A DNA stretch of 64,000 bases from positions 1-64,000 of the forward strand of contig NZ_BBLT01000001.1 of NCBI RefSeq assembly GCF_000775915.1, in the 5' to 3' direction. Every line of letters begins with the position of its first letter. Position 1 is the stretch's first letter. The notes under the pieces are model-generated. The model saw only the letters and a program-made list of their open reading frames with translations. It searched no databases and had not been told where the DNA came from. The stretch is from Sporocytophaga myxococcoides. Its GTDB lineage: Bacteria; Bacteroidota; Bacteroidia; Cytophagales; Cytophagaceae. Both the position numbers and the translations under genes were made by a program. This document shows, one piece after another, positions 32,964-42,300 of this stretch.

Positions 32964-34421
32964 CTATTGACTGACTCTTTTCGGTTTTGAACCTACAAAA
33001 CCATAATAAGCAATATACAGGTAACACAATAGTGGTATAATAAATGAGAACTGAAGTCCGCTATTACCTTCGCCATACAATAATCCTTGAACAGGAGGGA
33101 TGATTGCTCCACCAACTATTGCCATGATAAGTAAGGAAGCTCCCTGAGAAGTGTCTATACCTAAATCTTTGATTGCAAGAGTGAATATAGTAGGGAACAT
33201 GATCGAATTGAATAATCCTATTGAAAGAACAGACCACATTGCAAGGTCTCCTTTTCCAACAATTCCAATTAGAAGTAGTCCAACAACTATAGAAGCAAAC
33301 AGACCTAAGGTAAATCCTGGCTTATTTTTCCCAATATAAAACGCAACTAAATTTAAAAGTGCAACACCCATGAAAATAATTGGTGTTTGGAAATCAACGA
33401 CATCTTCAGGAGAAGGAGTTCCCATTACAAAATCTTTATTCATTAGGAATACTCCTAATGCATAAGACAATAAAATAACAGAGAAAATAACTCCTTTTTG
33501 TTTACTTATATCTGTTTTTTCATCCAAAAACACAGCTCCGAAGAATCGGCCAACCATAGCTCCACCCCAGTAGAATGAAAGAAACTTATCTGCCTTATGT
33601 GCTGGCAATCCTGCAATATTATCTAATTCAAGAAAGTTAATTATTGCAGAACCTATTGAAACTTCACCTCCTACATAAAAGAAGATACAAAGTACTCCCA
33701 ATAATAAATGTGAATATTTCCAAGCTCCAATTCCCTTCTCCATAGAGACTTCTCCACTTACTTTTGGCAATGGTATTATTGCTATAATTAAAGCCAGAGC
33801 AAAGAGAGCAGAAGCTAAACCAACATAAGGAATTTTAACAGAATCTAATCCTCCGGCTAGAATAAACATACCACCGATAACAGGAGCGATAGTTGTTCCT
33901 AATGCATTGAATGCCTGAGTCATATTTAAACGGGAAGAACTACCTTCTGCCGGACCAAGAAGGGCTACATATGGGTTCGCTCCCATCTGAAGGATTGTTA
34001 TACCTGAAGCTAAAACGAAAAGTGCTCCAAGAAACTGATAGAAACTTTCATTGTCAGCCGCAGGAATAAATAGTAAACATCCTGCTCCACAAATTGATAA
34101 TCCTAAAATGATGGCATTTTTATATCCGATTTTTGAAATAAGGTCAAATCCTCCTGCTGAGGCAATAAAATAAACAAGTGATATTAAGAAATAAGCGCTG
34201 AAAAAGGCAGACTGTACAAGCATTGCTTCCCAACCTTGTAATGCAAAATGGCTTTTGAACTTTGGAATTAAAATGTCATTTAAACATGTGATAAAACCCC
34301 ACATGAAAAATAGCGAGGTAATGACTACAAGAGGTACCTTATAGTTTTTATTTCCCTGCACATTTGGCGACGAGGTATCGTCTTTAACAGCATTACTTAC
34401 AGGTGCACTTATTCCGGCCAT
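32964..34421 (-). CDS. MFS sugar transporter, FucP/GluP-like (FHS family)
   Basis: 485 residues, about twelve transmembrane helices. The FHS (fucose-galactose-glucose:H+ symporter) pattern is visible: SLFFMWGFITCLNDILIPKFK in the first helix, ILQMGANPYVALLGP and NMTQAFNALGTTIAPVIGG in helix 4-5, ending TLAIKDLGIDTSQGASLLIMAIVGGAIIPP. Likely proton-coupled uptake of glucose, galactose or fucose across the inner membrane, a sensible partner for the polysaccharide-degrading enzyme at 51189 (inference). Single gene with its own promoter. Confidence 0.93.
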   Translation of the reverse strand: MAGISAPVSNAVKDDTSSPNVQGNKNYKVPLVVITSLFFMWGFITCLNDILIPKFKSHFALQGWEAMLVQSAFFSAYFLISLVYFIASAGGFDLISKIGYKNAIILGLSICGAGCLLFIPAADNESFYQFLGALFVLASGITILQMGANPYVALLGPAEGSSSRLNMTQAFNALGTTIAPVIGGMFILAGGLDSVKIPYVGLASALFALALIIAIIPLPKVSGEVSMEKGIGAWKYSHLLLGVLCIFFYVGGEVSIGSAIINFLELDNIAGLPAHKADKFLSFYWGGAMVGRFFGAVFLDEKTDISKQKGVIFSVILLSYALGVFLMNKDFVMGTPSPEDVVDFQTPIIFMGVALLNLVAFYIGKNKPGFTLGLFASIVVGLLLIGIVGKGDLAMWSVLSIGLFNSIMFPTIFTLAIKDLGIDTSQGASLLIMAIVGGAIIPPVQGLLYGEGNSGLQFSFIIPLLCYLYIAYYGFVGSKPKRVSQ

Positions 34422-34476
34422 AAATTTATTAAATCGTTTTGGGTGAAAAAGATTAGATCTTACAAATCCAATTTTA

Positions 34477-34507
34477 CAAACTTACACTTTTTGCACCTTA
34501 GGTCAAA
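34477..34507 (-). promoter_or_regulatory. Promoter of the sugar transporter gene
   Basis: On the minus strand TTTG (34507-34504), 19 nt, then TAAGTTTG (34484-34477). Expected start near 34472, leaving a 5' leader of about 50 nt. Confidence 0.6.
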
Positions 34508-34685
34508 GGGGTAAAGTGCAAATAAATACAAAATAAATTATAAAAATTAGCTTTATAAGTACTTCAGTTTTATTTAATTATTGATAAAATTATACAACTG
34601 CTAAGGTAAGAAAAAAAACAGTTATGAAACATTTTTAATTCTATTTAATCTTAATTTTTAATTAGTTAAATGTTAATAAATGCGC

Positions 34686-34715
34686 TTTGATCGAACTTTT
34701 TTATGGTAACTTTTG
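34686..34715 (+). promoter_or_regulatory. Candidate promoter for the T9SS-tail-like gene
   Basis: TTTG (34686-34689), 18 nt, then AACTTTTG (34708-34715), one mismatch to TAnnTTTG, about 30 nt before the ATG at 34746. The rest of 34422-34745 is AT-rich and otherwise empty apart from the opposing transporter promoter. Confidence 0.4.
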
Positions 34716-34745
34716 TATGAAATTACACGCCTAAATACTTTAATA

Positions 34746-35072
34746 ATGGATAAAAGATATAGATATATTACTTCCAGGCCACATCATGAATACATTTCAC
34801 TTGACGATTCTGACCTGATTACTTTTCATTTGAGGAAGATAAAACAGGAAAATACCCGAAATGTTAACCTTGACTTGACTTTAAAAAAAGAGGGAGAAAT
34901 GAACTTCTCTGTTTTAAATGTTTTGGGGAAAAGCGTTTTTCACGCAAAAAAGTACTTTAAAACAGGCTTTAATACCATAAATATCGGGGTTGAAAAGCTT
35001 GAAAGGGGAGTTTATTACATTGAATTGCTATTTCAGGGGAAATCATTTGTCAAAAAAGTAGTGTTAGATTAG
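34746..35072 (+). CDS. Short orphan protein resembling a T9SS C-terminal sorting domain
   Basis: 108 residues. Residues about 45-108 follow the beta-strand pattern of type-A T9SS sorting domains: FSVLNVLGKSVFHAKKYFKTG, NTINIGVEKLERGVYYIELL and a final SFVKKVVLD with the KK-V ending. No signal peptide is present, and the N-terminal 40 residues are basic and polar with no cargo domain. An export tag with neither cargo nor Sec signal is odd. It may be a remnant of a larger secreted protein or a domesticated domain. ATG 34746 chosen over TTG 34713. Confidence 0.6.
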   Translation: MDKRYRYITSRPHHEYISLDDSDLITFHLRKIKQENTRNVNLDLTLKKEGEMNFSVLNVLGKSVFHAKKYFKTGFNTINIGVEKLERGVYYIELLFQGKSFVKKVVLD

Positions 35073-35090
35073 AAAGCTATTTTTTTTTAA

Positions 35091-35122
35091 TCTGATATCT
35101 GTATTTTTCTTTTATATCTTTG
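35091..35122 (+). promoter_or_regulatory. Promoter of hemE, probably giving a leaderless mRNA
   Basis: TCTG (35091-35094, one mismatch to TTTG), 20 nt, then TATCTTTG (35115-35122). Only four bases (CGGC) separate it from the ATG, so transcription should begin at or next to the start codon. Confidence 0.5.
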
Positions 35123-35126
35123 CGGC

Positions 35127-36167
35127 ATGCAATTGAAAAATGATTTAATCCTGCGAACAGCCAAAGGAGAGAAAACTGAGAGAACTCCTGTGTGGCTTAT
35201 GAGACAGGCAGGAAGAATTCTTCCGGAGTACCGAAAAGTTAGGGAAAGTGTAAATGGTTTTAAAGAACTGGTAACAAATCCAACCCTGGCAGCAGAAGTT
35301 ACAATACAACCTGTTGATATTTTAGGTGTAGATGCTGCAATCATTTTTTCGGATATTCTGGTAATTCCTGAAGCAATGGGCCTTCCTTATGAAATGATTG
35401 AAGCAAAAGGACCTTTGTTTCCTAAAACTATACAATCTGAAAGCGACATTCGCCAGTTGAGAGGGAAGGACGCTGCTGCTGATGAACTTCAGTATGTTTA
35501 TGAGGCGATAAAAATTACCAAAAAGGAGTTGGATTGGAGAGTCCCTTTAATTGGTTTCGCCGGTGCCCCATTTACTATTATGGCATACATGGTTGACGGA
35601 GGCGGATCAAAGACATTCAGCAAAACAAAAAAGATGCTTTATGCAGAACCTGCTCTTGCTCATGCATTACTTTCTAAAATTACAGCTGCAACAATAGTAT
35701 ATTTGAAAAGACAGATTGCTGCAGGAGTTGATATGCTTCAGATATTTGATTCCTGGGCAGGCATTTTGGCACCTGATGTATACAATGAATTTTCATTGAA
35801 ATATATCAGCGAGATATGCAATGCAATAAATGAAGTACCTGTGACCGTATTTGCGAAAGGCGCCTTTTTTGCAAGAAAGGAAATGGCTTCATTGAAATGT
35901 AATACAATTGGTCTGGACTGGAATATGGATATTAAGGAGTCCAGGACAATCATCGGAGATGCAAAAACACTCCAGGGAAATCTTGATCCGTGTGTTTTAT
36001 ATGCTTCTTTTGACGATATTAAAAAGGAAACTCAAAAAATGCTGAATGCATTTGGTCCTTATAAACATATAGCTAATCTTGGACACGGAGTTTATCCGGA
36101 TACAGATCCTGAAAAGGTTAAGTATTTTATCGAAACTATTAAGGAATATAGTCCAAAAATGAGATAA
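35127..36167 (+). CDS. hemE: Uroporphyrinogen decarboxylase
   Basis: 346 residues, full length. Decarboxylates uroporphyrinogen III to coproporphyrinogen III in heme synthesis. Signature [18 protein letters not shown] (residues 20-37), then [13 protein letters not shown] with the catalytic Asp, [19 protein letters not shown] and the C-terminal [10 protein letters not shown] and [13 protein letters not shown]. No other heme gene is adjacent. The start codon is fixed by the conserved N-terminus and lies only 4 nt after a TAnnTTTG element. Confidence 0.97.
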   Translation: MQLKNDLILRTAKGEKTERTPVWLMRQAGRILPEYRKVRESVNGFKELVTNPTLAAEVTIQPVDILGVDAAIIFSDILVIPEAMGLPYEMIEAKGPLFPKTIQSESDIRQLRGKDAAADELQYVYEAIKITKKELDWRVPLIGFAGAPFTIMAYMVDGGGSKTFSKTKKMLYAEPALAHALLSKITAATIVYLKRQIAAGVDMLQIFDSWAGILAPDVYNEFSLKYISEICNAINEVPVTVFAKGAFFARKEMASLKCNTIGLDWNMDIKESRTIIGDAKTLQGNLDPCVLYASFDDIKKETQKMLNAFGPYKHIANLGHGVYPDTDPEKVKYFIETIKEYSPKMR

Positions 36168-36208
36168 AAAAAGTGGAGTTCTTTATTTTAAGAACTCCAC
36201 TTTTTTTT
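36166..36208. terminator. Bidirectional terminator after hemE
   Basis: Long perfect stem (AAAAAAGTGGAGTTCTT with AAGAACTCCACTTTTTT), 6-nt loop, beginning inside the hemE stop codon. Shared with the convergent kinase gene. Confidence 0.92.
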
Positions 36209-36220
36209 GTTTAATTTTAA

Positions 36221-37246
36221 TTAGCCATTGTTCACCTGTACATTCAGCCTCTTGGCTTCTGCAATTAAAATATTTTTATCTATAGGAACGACTCCTACAT
36301 GTTCGCAAACAATTCCACCGGCAAGGTTTGATAATTCAGCAAGAGTTTTATGGTTTACATTCAAAGCACAACATAATGCAGCGGCGCTAACCACAGTGTC
36401 ACCAGCTCCTGATACATCTGCAATTTCGCGAAGATGTGCCGGTATATGATGTGTCTCTTCTGAATTGGCTATAATTACGCCTTTTTCTGAAAGTGTAACC
36501 AATATAGTATCTGCATTTAAAGTTGATCTTAACAGGTCAATGGAGCTTTTAAGCTCATTGATATTATCAAGATCTCCATCAAGTTTCAATCCCTCTTTCA
36601 TTTCCTTTTTATTAGGTTTGAAAAGAGTTGTTCCTTTGTAGTGCAGAAAGTTTCGTTTCTTTGGATCTACAACAGTAGGAATGTCGCGTTCTTTGGCAAG
36701 TTTTACGATTTCAGCTATCAGGTCTTTATGCAGTGTTCCTTTGTCGTAATCTTCAAAAATTATGACATCTGCTTGCTGAATTAAGTTTCGAGCTTTTGTC
36801 AACAGAAGAGCGGTTTCTTCACTGGTAATAGGAGTGTCAATTTCCTGATCTACTCTTAACATGTGATAGGACCCTGATATCACCCTGTGTTTTATCGTGG
36901 TAATTCTGGAGTCACTTTTAATTATTCCTTCTGTAGAAAGGTTATTTTGCTCTAAAAGTGTGATGAAGTCTTTACCTTCGGTATCCTTACCTATTATACT
37001 GCATAGAATTGGTGTAGCGCCCAATGATTGCACGTTTAAAGCTACATTGGCCGCTCCTCCAAGCCTTTGGTCCTTTTTCTGGACATTTATAATAGGGACG
37101 GGTGCCTCCGGAGATATTCTTTCAACTTTACCCCAAAGGTAAGAGTCAATCATAACATCTCCGAAGATCAATACTTTCAGACTTTCAAATGCCTTGAAAA
37201 GCCCGTCTATTGAATTAATATTTGTTATTTTAGTTTTGCCAAGCAT
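36221..37246 (-). CDS. D-glycero-beta-D-manno-heptose-7-phosphate kinase (RfaE1/HldE kinase domain)
   Basis: 341 residues, PfkB/ribokinase fold. Phosphorylates heptose-7-phosphate to the 1,7-bisphosphate on the way to ADP-heptose for LPS core. Motifs: LIFGDVMIDSYLWGKVERISPEAPVP at the N-terminus (diagnostic for RfaE1), RLGGAANVALNVQSLGA and the catalytic Asp in DVSGAGDTVVSAAAL. Only the kinase domain is present, so the nucleotidyltransferase must be a separate protein. Overlaps the upstream aminotransferase gene by 22 nt, suggesting co-transcription. Confidence 0.93.
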   Translation of the reverse strand: MLGKTKITNINSIDGLFKAFESLKVLIFGDVMIDSYLWGKVERISPEAPVPIINVQKKDQRLGGAANVALNVQSLGATPILCSIIGKDTEGKDFITLLEQNNLSTEGIIKSDSRITTIKHRVISGSYHMLRVDQEIDTPITSEETALLLTKARNLIQQADVIIFEDYDKGTLHKDLIAEIVKLAKERDIPTVVDPKKRNFLHYKGTTLFKPNKKEMKEGLKLDGDLDNINELKSSIDLLRSTLNADTILVTLSEKGVIIANSEETHHIPAHLREIADVSGAGDTVVSAAALCCALNVNHKTLAELSNLAGGIVCEHVGVVPIDKNILIAEAKRLNVQVNNG

Positions 37247-38436
37247 TCTTTGATTCTTCTCAATGCTTCTTTCAGGTTATCATCAGAAGCTGCAAATGAA
37301 ATACGAATACAGTTTGGTGCACCAAAAGCATCACCACCTACAGAAGAAACATGTCCTTCATTCAATAGAAACATTGCAAGATCACTTGCTTTATTGATTA
37401 CTGTTCCGTTATAGCTTTTTCCAATATAAGAGCTGATGTCAGGGAATGTATAGAAAGCTCCTTGAGGCACATTAACCTTAACACCTGGAATTTCTTTTAA
37501 TAATCCTGTTACCAGATCTCTTCTTCTTTTATATGCTACAGCCATTTCTTTTGCTGCAGACAAATCTCCAGTAACAGCTGCATATGCTGCTTTTTGAGCA
37601 ATTGAGCATGTACCTGATGTAACCTGTCCTTGAATTTTATCACAAGCAGCAGCTATCCATTTTGGAGCACCAATGTATCCAACTCTCCAGCCAGTCATTG
37701 CATAACCTTTTGAGAATCCGTTGACAGTTATTACCCTGTCTTTTATAGCAGGCACGCTCCCAATACTAAAGTGAGTTCCTTCAAAATTAATGTACTCGTA
37801 AATTTCATCTGCTATCACAAATATTCTTTCGTGCTTTGCAACAATGTTAGCAATAGCTGTTAATTCTTCTTTAGAAAATACTGCACCTGATGGATTACAA
37901 GGGCTTGAGAAAAGTATCGCTTTAGTTCTTGGTGTAATAGCAGCTTCAAGATCAGAAGGTTTTACTTTGTAATCATTTTCAATTGTTCCTTCAACAATTA
38001 CAGATTTACCTTCAGCAAGTTTTACCATTTCCACATAACTTACCCAGTATGGAGCGAAGATTATCACTTCATCCCCCGGATCTATAATACTTAGAAGAAC
38101 ATTCGCAATTGACTGCTTAGCTCCGGTAGAAACTACAATATTTTCAGCAGTATAATCCAAACCGTTTTCTTTTTTCAGTTTGTCAGCAATAGCTTGTCTA
38201 AGCTCTGCAGTACCTGGAACAGGAGTGTAGAAAGTAAAACCATCATCAATAGCCTTCTTCGCTGCATCCTTTATATGTTGTGGTGTTTGAAAATCAGGCT
38301 CACCTACGCTGAGGCTTATTACTTTATGTCCTTGTCCTGCCAGCTCACGCGCTTTTTTGGTCATGGCTAGTGTTTCAGATTCTGACAAGGCTCTGAGTCT
38401 TTCAGACAAAAGATTAGTTTCTGTGATTGTACTCAT
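37225..38436 (-). CDS. Aspartate aminotransferase (class I, subgroup Ib)
   Basis: About 403 residues. PLP enzyme interconverting aspartate/2-oxoglutarate with oxaloacetate/glutamate. Landmarks: SLSVGEPDFQTPQHIK, FTFYTPVPGTAELRQAI, VSTGAKQSI, APYWVSYVEM, SSPCNPSGAVF, IADEIYEYINF and the PLP-lysine motif VNGFSKGYAMTGWRVGY. The ATG at 38436 (MSTITETN) is preferred over one at 38460, because TAATTTTG, an exact -7 element, sits at 38458-38465 and overlaps the earlier codon. First gene of a two-gene unit with the heptose kinase. Confidence 0.94.
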   Translation of the reverse strand: MSTITETNLLSERLRALSESETLAMTKKARELAGQGHKVISLSVGEPDFQTPQHIKDAAKKAIDDGFTFYTPVPGTAELRQAIADKLKKENGLDYTAENIVVSTGAKQSIANVLLSIIDPGDEVIIFAPYWVSYVEMVKLAEGKSVIVEGTIENDYKVKPSDLEAAITPRTKAILFSSPCNPSGAVFSKEELTAIANIVAKHERIFVIADEIYEYINFEGTHFSIGSVPAIKDRVITVNGFSKGYAMTGWRVGYIGAPKWIAAACDKIQGQVTSGTCSIAQKAAYAAVTGDLSAAKEMAVAYKRRRDLVTGLLKEIPGVKVNVPQGAFYTFPDISSYIGKSYNGTVINKASDLAMFLLNEGHVSSVGGDAFGAPNCIRISFAASDDNLKEALRRIKECLAKLK

Positions 38437-38457
38437 TTTAGATGTTTTTTGCGGGAT

Positions 38458-38465
38458 CAAAATTA
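38458..38465 (-). promoter_or_regulatory. Candidate -7 element (TAATTTTG) for the aminotransferase-kinase unit
   Basis: Exact TAnnTTTG on the minus strand, 21 nt before ATG 38436. The -33 position reads TTAG rather than TTTG. It argues for the downstream start codon. Confidence 0.45.
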
Positions 38466-38671
38466 TGGATTATCCACCTATATTGCTAATCAATTTTGGG
38501 TTTTTTCTTTATTTTATTAAATTTTTTTTATTTAGTGTTTTCTTTTTTTCTTGTTGATTTACAGATTTTTGAGTGGAGGTTGTTTTGGGTTCTCTCTACT
38601 ATTTTTTACCAAATTCAACATTCTTGAATTTTCTATTGTTCTATTGATAGTGAGAAAGAAAGTGGAGGGAT

Positions 38672-39250
38672 ATGAAACTATTAATGAGTATTGTAGGGAT
38701 ATTAGGTTTGTTCTTGGCTTCTTGTTCGCCAAAAGTACATTCCAATCTTGCAAGTGGTGCTGATTTTAAGAATTATAAAACTTATGCCTGGATTAGGGAA
38801 ACCGATACCTCAGGAACCAGTCAGGACCAGCAATTTAGCGCGTATAACAATCAGATTATAAGGAATAATGTGAAGAATAACATTAATAGCGAATTGCAAT
38901 CAAGGGGATTTACAATAGATACTTTAAACCCGGATTTTCTGGTATCAATGAAAGCAGTTTTTGAGAAAAAAACTGACCTTGTGGGATACCCGCTATATAG
39001 TAGTTATTACAACTTCTATTATCCTGGATATTACGCACTTTACCCCGGGTATTATTATTCTTATCCTTTTGCCTATGACTACTATGACTATACCTATACT
39101 GAAGGTACTTTGGTTGTAGATATCATAGACAGAGAAACCAAAAAACTGGTTTGGAGAGGGTGGTCTGACGAGAGAGAAATCAAACCTAAAAAGGTGGAAA
39201 AAGAACTTGCTAAAGATGTAAACGAAATTTTTCAGGAATTTCCTTCTTAA
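38672..39250 (+). CDS. DUF4136 lipoprotein
   Basis: 192 residues. Lipobox in GLFLASCSPKV, so outer-membrane or periplasmic lipoprotein. DUF4136 pattern: ADFKNYKTYAWI, NNINSELQSRGF, DFLVSMKAVFEKK and TLVVDIIDRETKKLVWRGWSDE. A striking tyrosine-rich block (about residues 109-145, with repeated YYPGYY-type units) interrupts the domain. Function unknown. GGAGGG precedes the ATG by 2 nt, a rare Shine-Dalgarno-like sequence here. Monocistronic with its own terminator. Confidence 0.88.
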   Translation: MKLLMSIVGILGLFLASCSPKVHSNLASGADFKNYKTYAWIRETDTSGTSQDQQFSAYNNQIIRNNVKNNINSELQSRGFTIDTLNPDFLVSMKAVFEKKTDLVGYPLYSSYYNFYYPGYYALYPGYYYSYPFAYDYYDYTYTEGTLVVDIIDRETKKLVWRGWSDEREIKPKKVEKELAKDVNEIFQEFPS

Positions 39251-39268
39251 GCAAGATTATCACTATAA

Positions 39269-39315
39269 GGCAAATCCAGTCGAATAAACTCTTCTGCTGG
39301 ATTTGTCTTTTTTTT
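39269..39315 (+). terminator. Terminator after the DUF4136 gene
   Basis: Stem GGCAAATCCAG with CTGGATTTGTC (one G-U), 17-nt loop, then eight T. Confidence 0.88.
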
Positions 39316-39381
39316 CGCGTACCCTAATAAACAATCTGCTGTTTATTTTTATTAGTATAATGTACTAATTCTATTATCACT

Positions 39382-42300
39382 ATTAAATCTGTAAAGAAAC
39401 TTTTCTTATTATTTATTAAAGGCTCATTGGTTTTCTTTGGGTCGTTGGTTCTTCTATTTTTTCTTATAGTCCTTTCCTTAAGATTACCTATAGTTCAACA
39501 AGTATTAGCTAATAAAATATCTGTTTATTTCTCAAATAAGACAGGTGTAAGAGCATCCGTAGAAAATGTTTATCTGGACTTTACAGGGAAAGTTGTTTTA
39601 AAAAATGTTTATATAGAAGATCAAAATAAAGATACTCTGGTTTTTGCCGAGCAAGTCAAAGGAAGACTTAGTTTAATAAAGCTTCTAAATAAGTCTGTAG
39701 ATATTAATTATGCTTCAGCAGATAATGCTGTCATAAATGTTAAAAGAAGTTCGAAAAGCCCAATATTCAATTATCAGTTTCTGCTTGATGCATTTAAAAA
39801 TGACACTTCAAATCAAACTTTTGGCTTTAATTTGAATCAAGCGGTTCTCCATACTTTAAGCATGGAGTATGATGACTTTTATTCTGGGGTCGTGTTTTCT
39901 TATTTTTTAAAATCAGCAAAACTGGAATTTAATAGTTTGCCGGTGTCTTCAAAAAACTTAATTGTAACAGGTTCAAATATCGACGGGCTATTTTTTAAGC
40001 TTGATCTGCTAAGCAAAAAAGATGATTCACAACTTGATACTACTTTAAAAAAAACTGAATCAATTTATATTCAAATTTCAGACCTAAATGTCCGCAATTC
40101 AAAGTTCATTTATAATAATCATAACTTCCCATTAGCAGAAAAGGGCTTTGATGTGAATCATTTTAATACCTCGGTTGATGGCTTGCTGAATAGCTTTACA
40201 ATGGCAGAAGACTCATTATTTCTTTCTCTTAATGATTTATATTTAAAAAACTCTGATGGTTTTTTGGTAAAAAGTTTAAGTGGAAAACTAGAGATACCCG
40301 GAGATCTTATGAACGTTTATATTAATAAAATCATAACTGAGAGGTCTGAGTTTAATGGAAGTTTAGTGCTCAAATTCCCTTCCATAGAGCATCTTTCAGA
40401 CTCGACTTCAGGCATTTTTACCACTACTACTTTTAACGAAGACAAAATATCAATTGAAGACATTAATTACTTCTATCCTGAAATATATTCTATCCTGGAT
40501 AAAAGGAAAAAGGAAATGTTTATTCATGGCACAATTAACGGGCACTTGTCTGGGTTTTCTTTCGATAATGCATTTGTAGGCTTTGATTCTTCTAACTATT
40601 TCAAGGGGGATCTTTCCCTCTCTGGTTTACCCGACTTTAGGCAATCGGCAATAAATGCTAACATTCATAGTCTAAAGTTAGATATTCCCTGGTTTCTTTC
40701 ATTTATTAAGATACCTGGAAATCAAACTTTCAATCTAAATGAACTTGGACAGTCTCATGTAAAGGGTAGTTTAAAGGGAACCTTTAAAAATCTTAAATTC
40801 AGTGGGCTGGCAATAACTAAAGCTGGTGATGTTAACGGAAATGTAAGAATTGTTTCTGATAACCAGTTGAAATTTATAGGCGCATCTGGGATACTTTCTG
40901 GAAGTGACATTCATGCTGACAGGCTTATAAAGGGGATGGATGGATTTGGAAAGTTATCAGCTCTTGCAATTTTTAATTTTGAGAATAACAATTTATTGTA
41001 TCTGGAATCTGATATTAAAAAACTTGATTACAATAAAAGGACGTTAACTAACCTTTCAGTTGTTGGGTCTTTAATTGAAAATAAAGGAAGGTTTCAATTG
41101 AAGTCTTCTGGAAAATATGTACATGCAAATCTCTGGGCTGATCTGGATCTTAACCAAAACATATACAAAATTAAAGGAGCCTTAAGTGAACTTGATCTAT
41201 CCTTATTAGATGAAAGTTTACAAAAAAATTATGTGGGTGGAGATCTTAATGCAGTCATTGCAGCATCAAAGTTTGATGATCTCAATGCAGAAGTAAGAAT
41301 TGTAAATTTCTATGCAAAAAATACTCAATCTGAATACCATTCGGATACAGTCATAGCACAATGCAAAGGGGACAACGTTTATCGGAAAATTTCATTGCGA
41401 TCTGATAGCATTGATGCTGTGGCAGAAGGAAGATTTTTAATGTCCGAGCTACCAAAGGTCTTAAGTAGGGAATATTTAAAGGAAGAGAAGAATAGTATAA
41501 ATTATATTTCTGAAAATATTAAATTAAATATCTCTGCCGGAAAGGTTACTTCATTGCTTTCAATGTTCCAGAAAGATGTTTCCGCAAGTAACATTGAAAT
41601 AGACGGGACTTTTGATTTTTCTAGCAAAACAGTAGCATTAAGTGGATTCGCAGAACGATTTAAATACAGTAAATACTCTTTAGAAAATCTAACCATAAAT
41701 ACAGAGGGAGCCTTTGATGGTCTTAGATTTGATCTTTTTGGAGACAGAATGGGGCTTTCTAATGGTATATACTTAAATAGCCCTTCAATGAGAGGTGAGA
41801 TCAGAGAAAATACTACTTCATTCGTTTTGAATCTTTATGAAAATCAGTCTAACTCAGCTTTAAGTATGACTGGAATGCTTACTTTTCCAGGAGATACCAT
41901 GATTTTGAATGTTCGTCACCTTGATCTCAAATTAAAAGGGGAAGAGTGGAGATCAGAAGGTAATGCAAGAGTTATGTATTATCAAAAAAGTCTTGCTATC
42001 CAAAATATTCTGTTTTCTCAGGGGGCGCAAAAGGTAAAGATACATTCACAGGATTTGCTGGGTGAGGGGGAGCTTGAGGCTCAATTATGGAATCTTAAGC
42101 TTGAACCCGTACTGTATTTTACTCCATTAAATAAGTATGCGATAAAAGGTTCTTTGAATGGAGGGCTTCAGGTAAAAGGGCTTTTTACATCACCAGCCTT
42201 TGATATAGATCTGATTATAGACAGTCTAATAGTAGGCAATACACCCGCAGGAAGATTAGCGCTTGTAGCGGCTCCAATTGGCAATGAAAGACATTCATTA

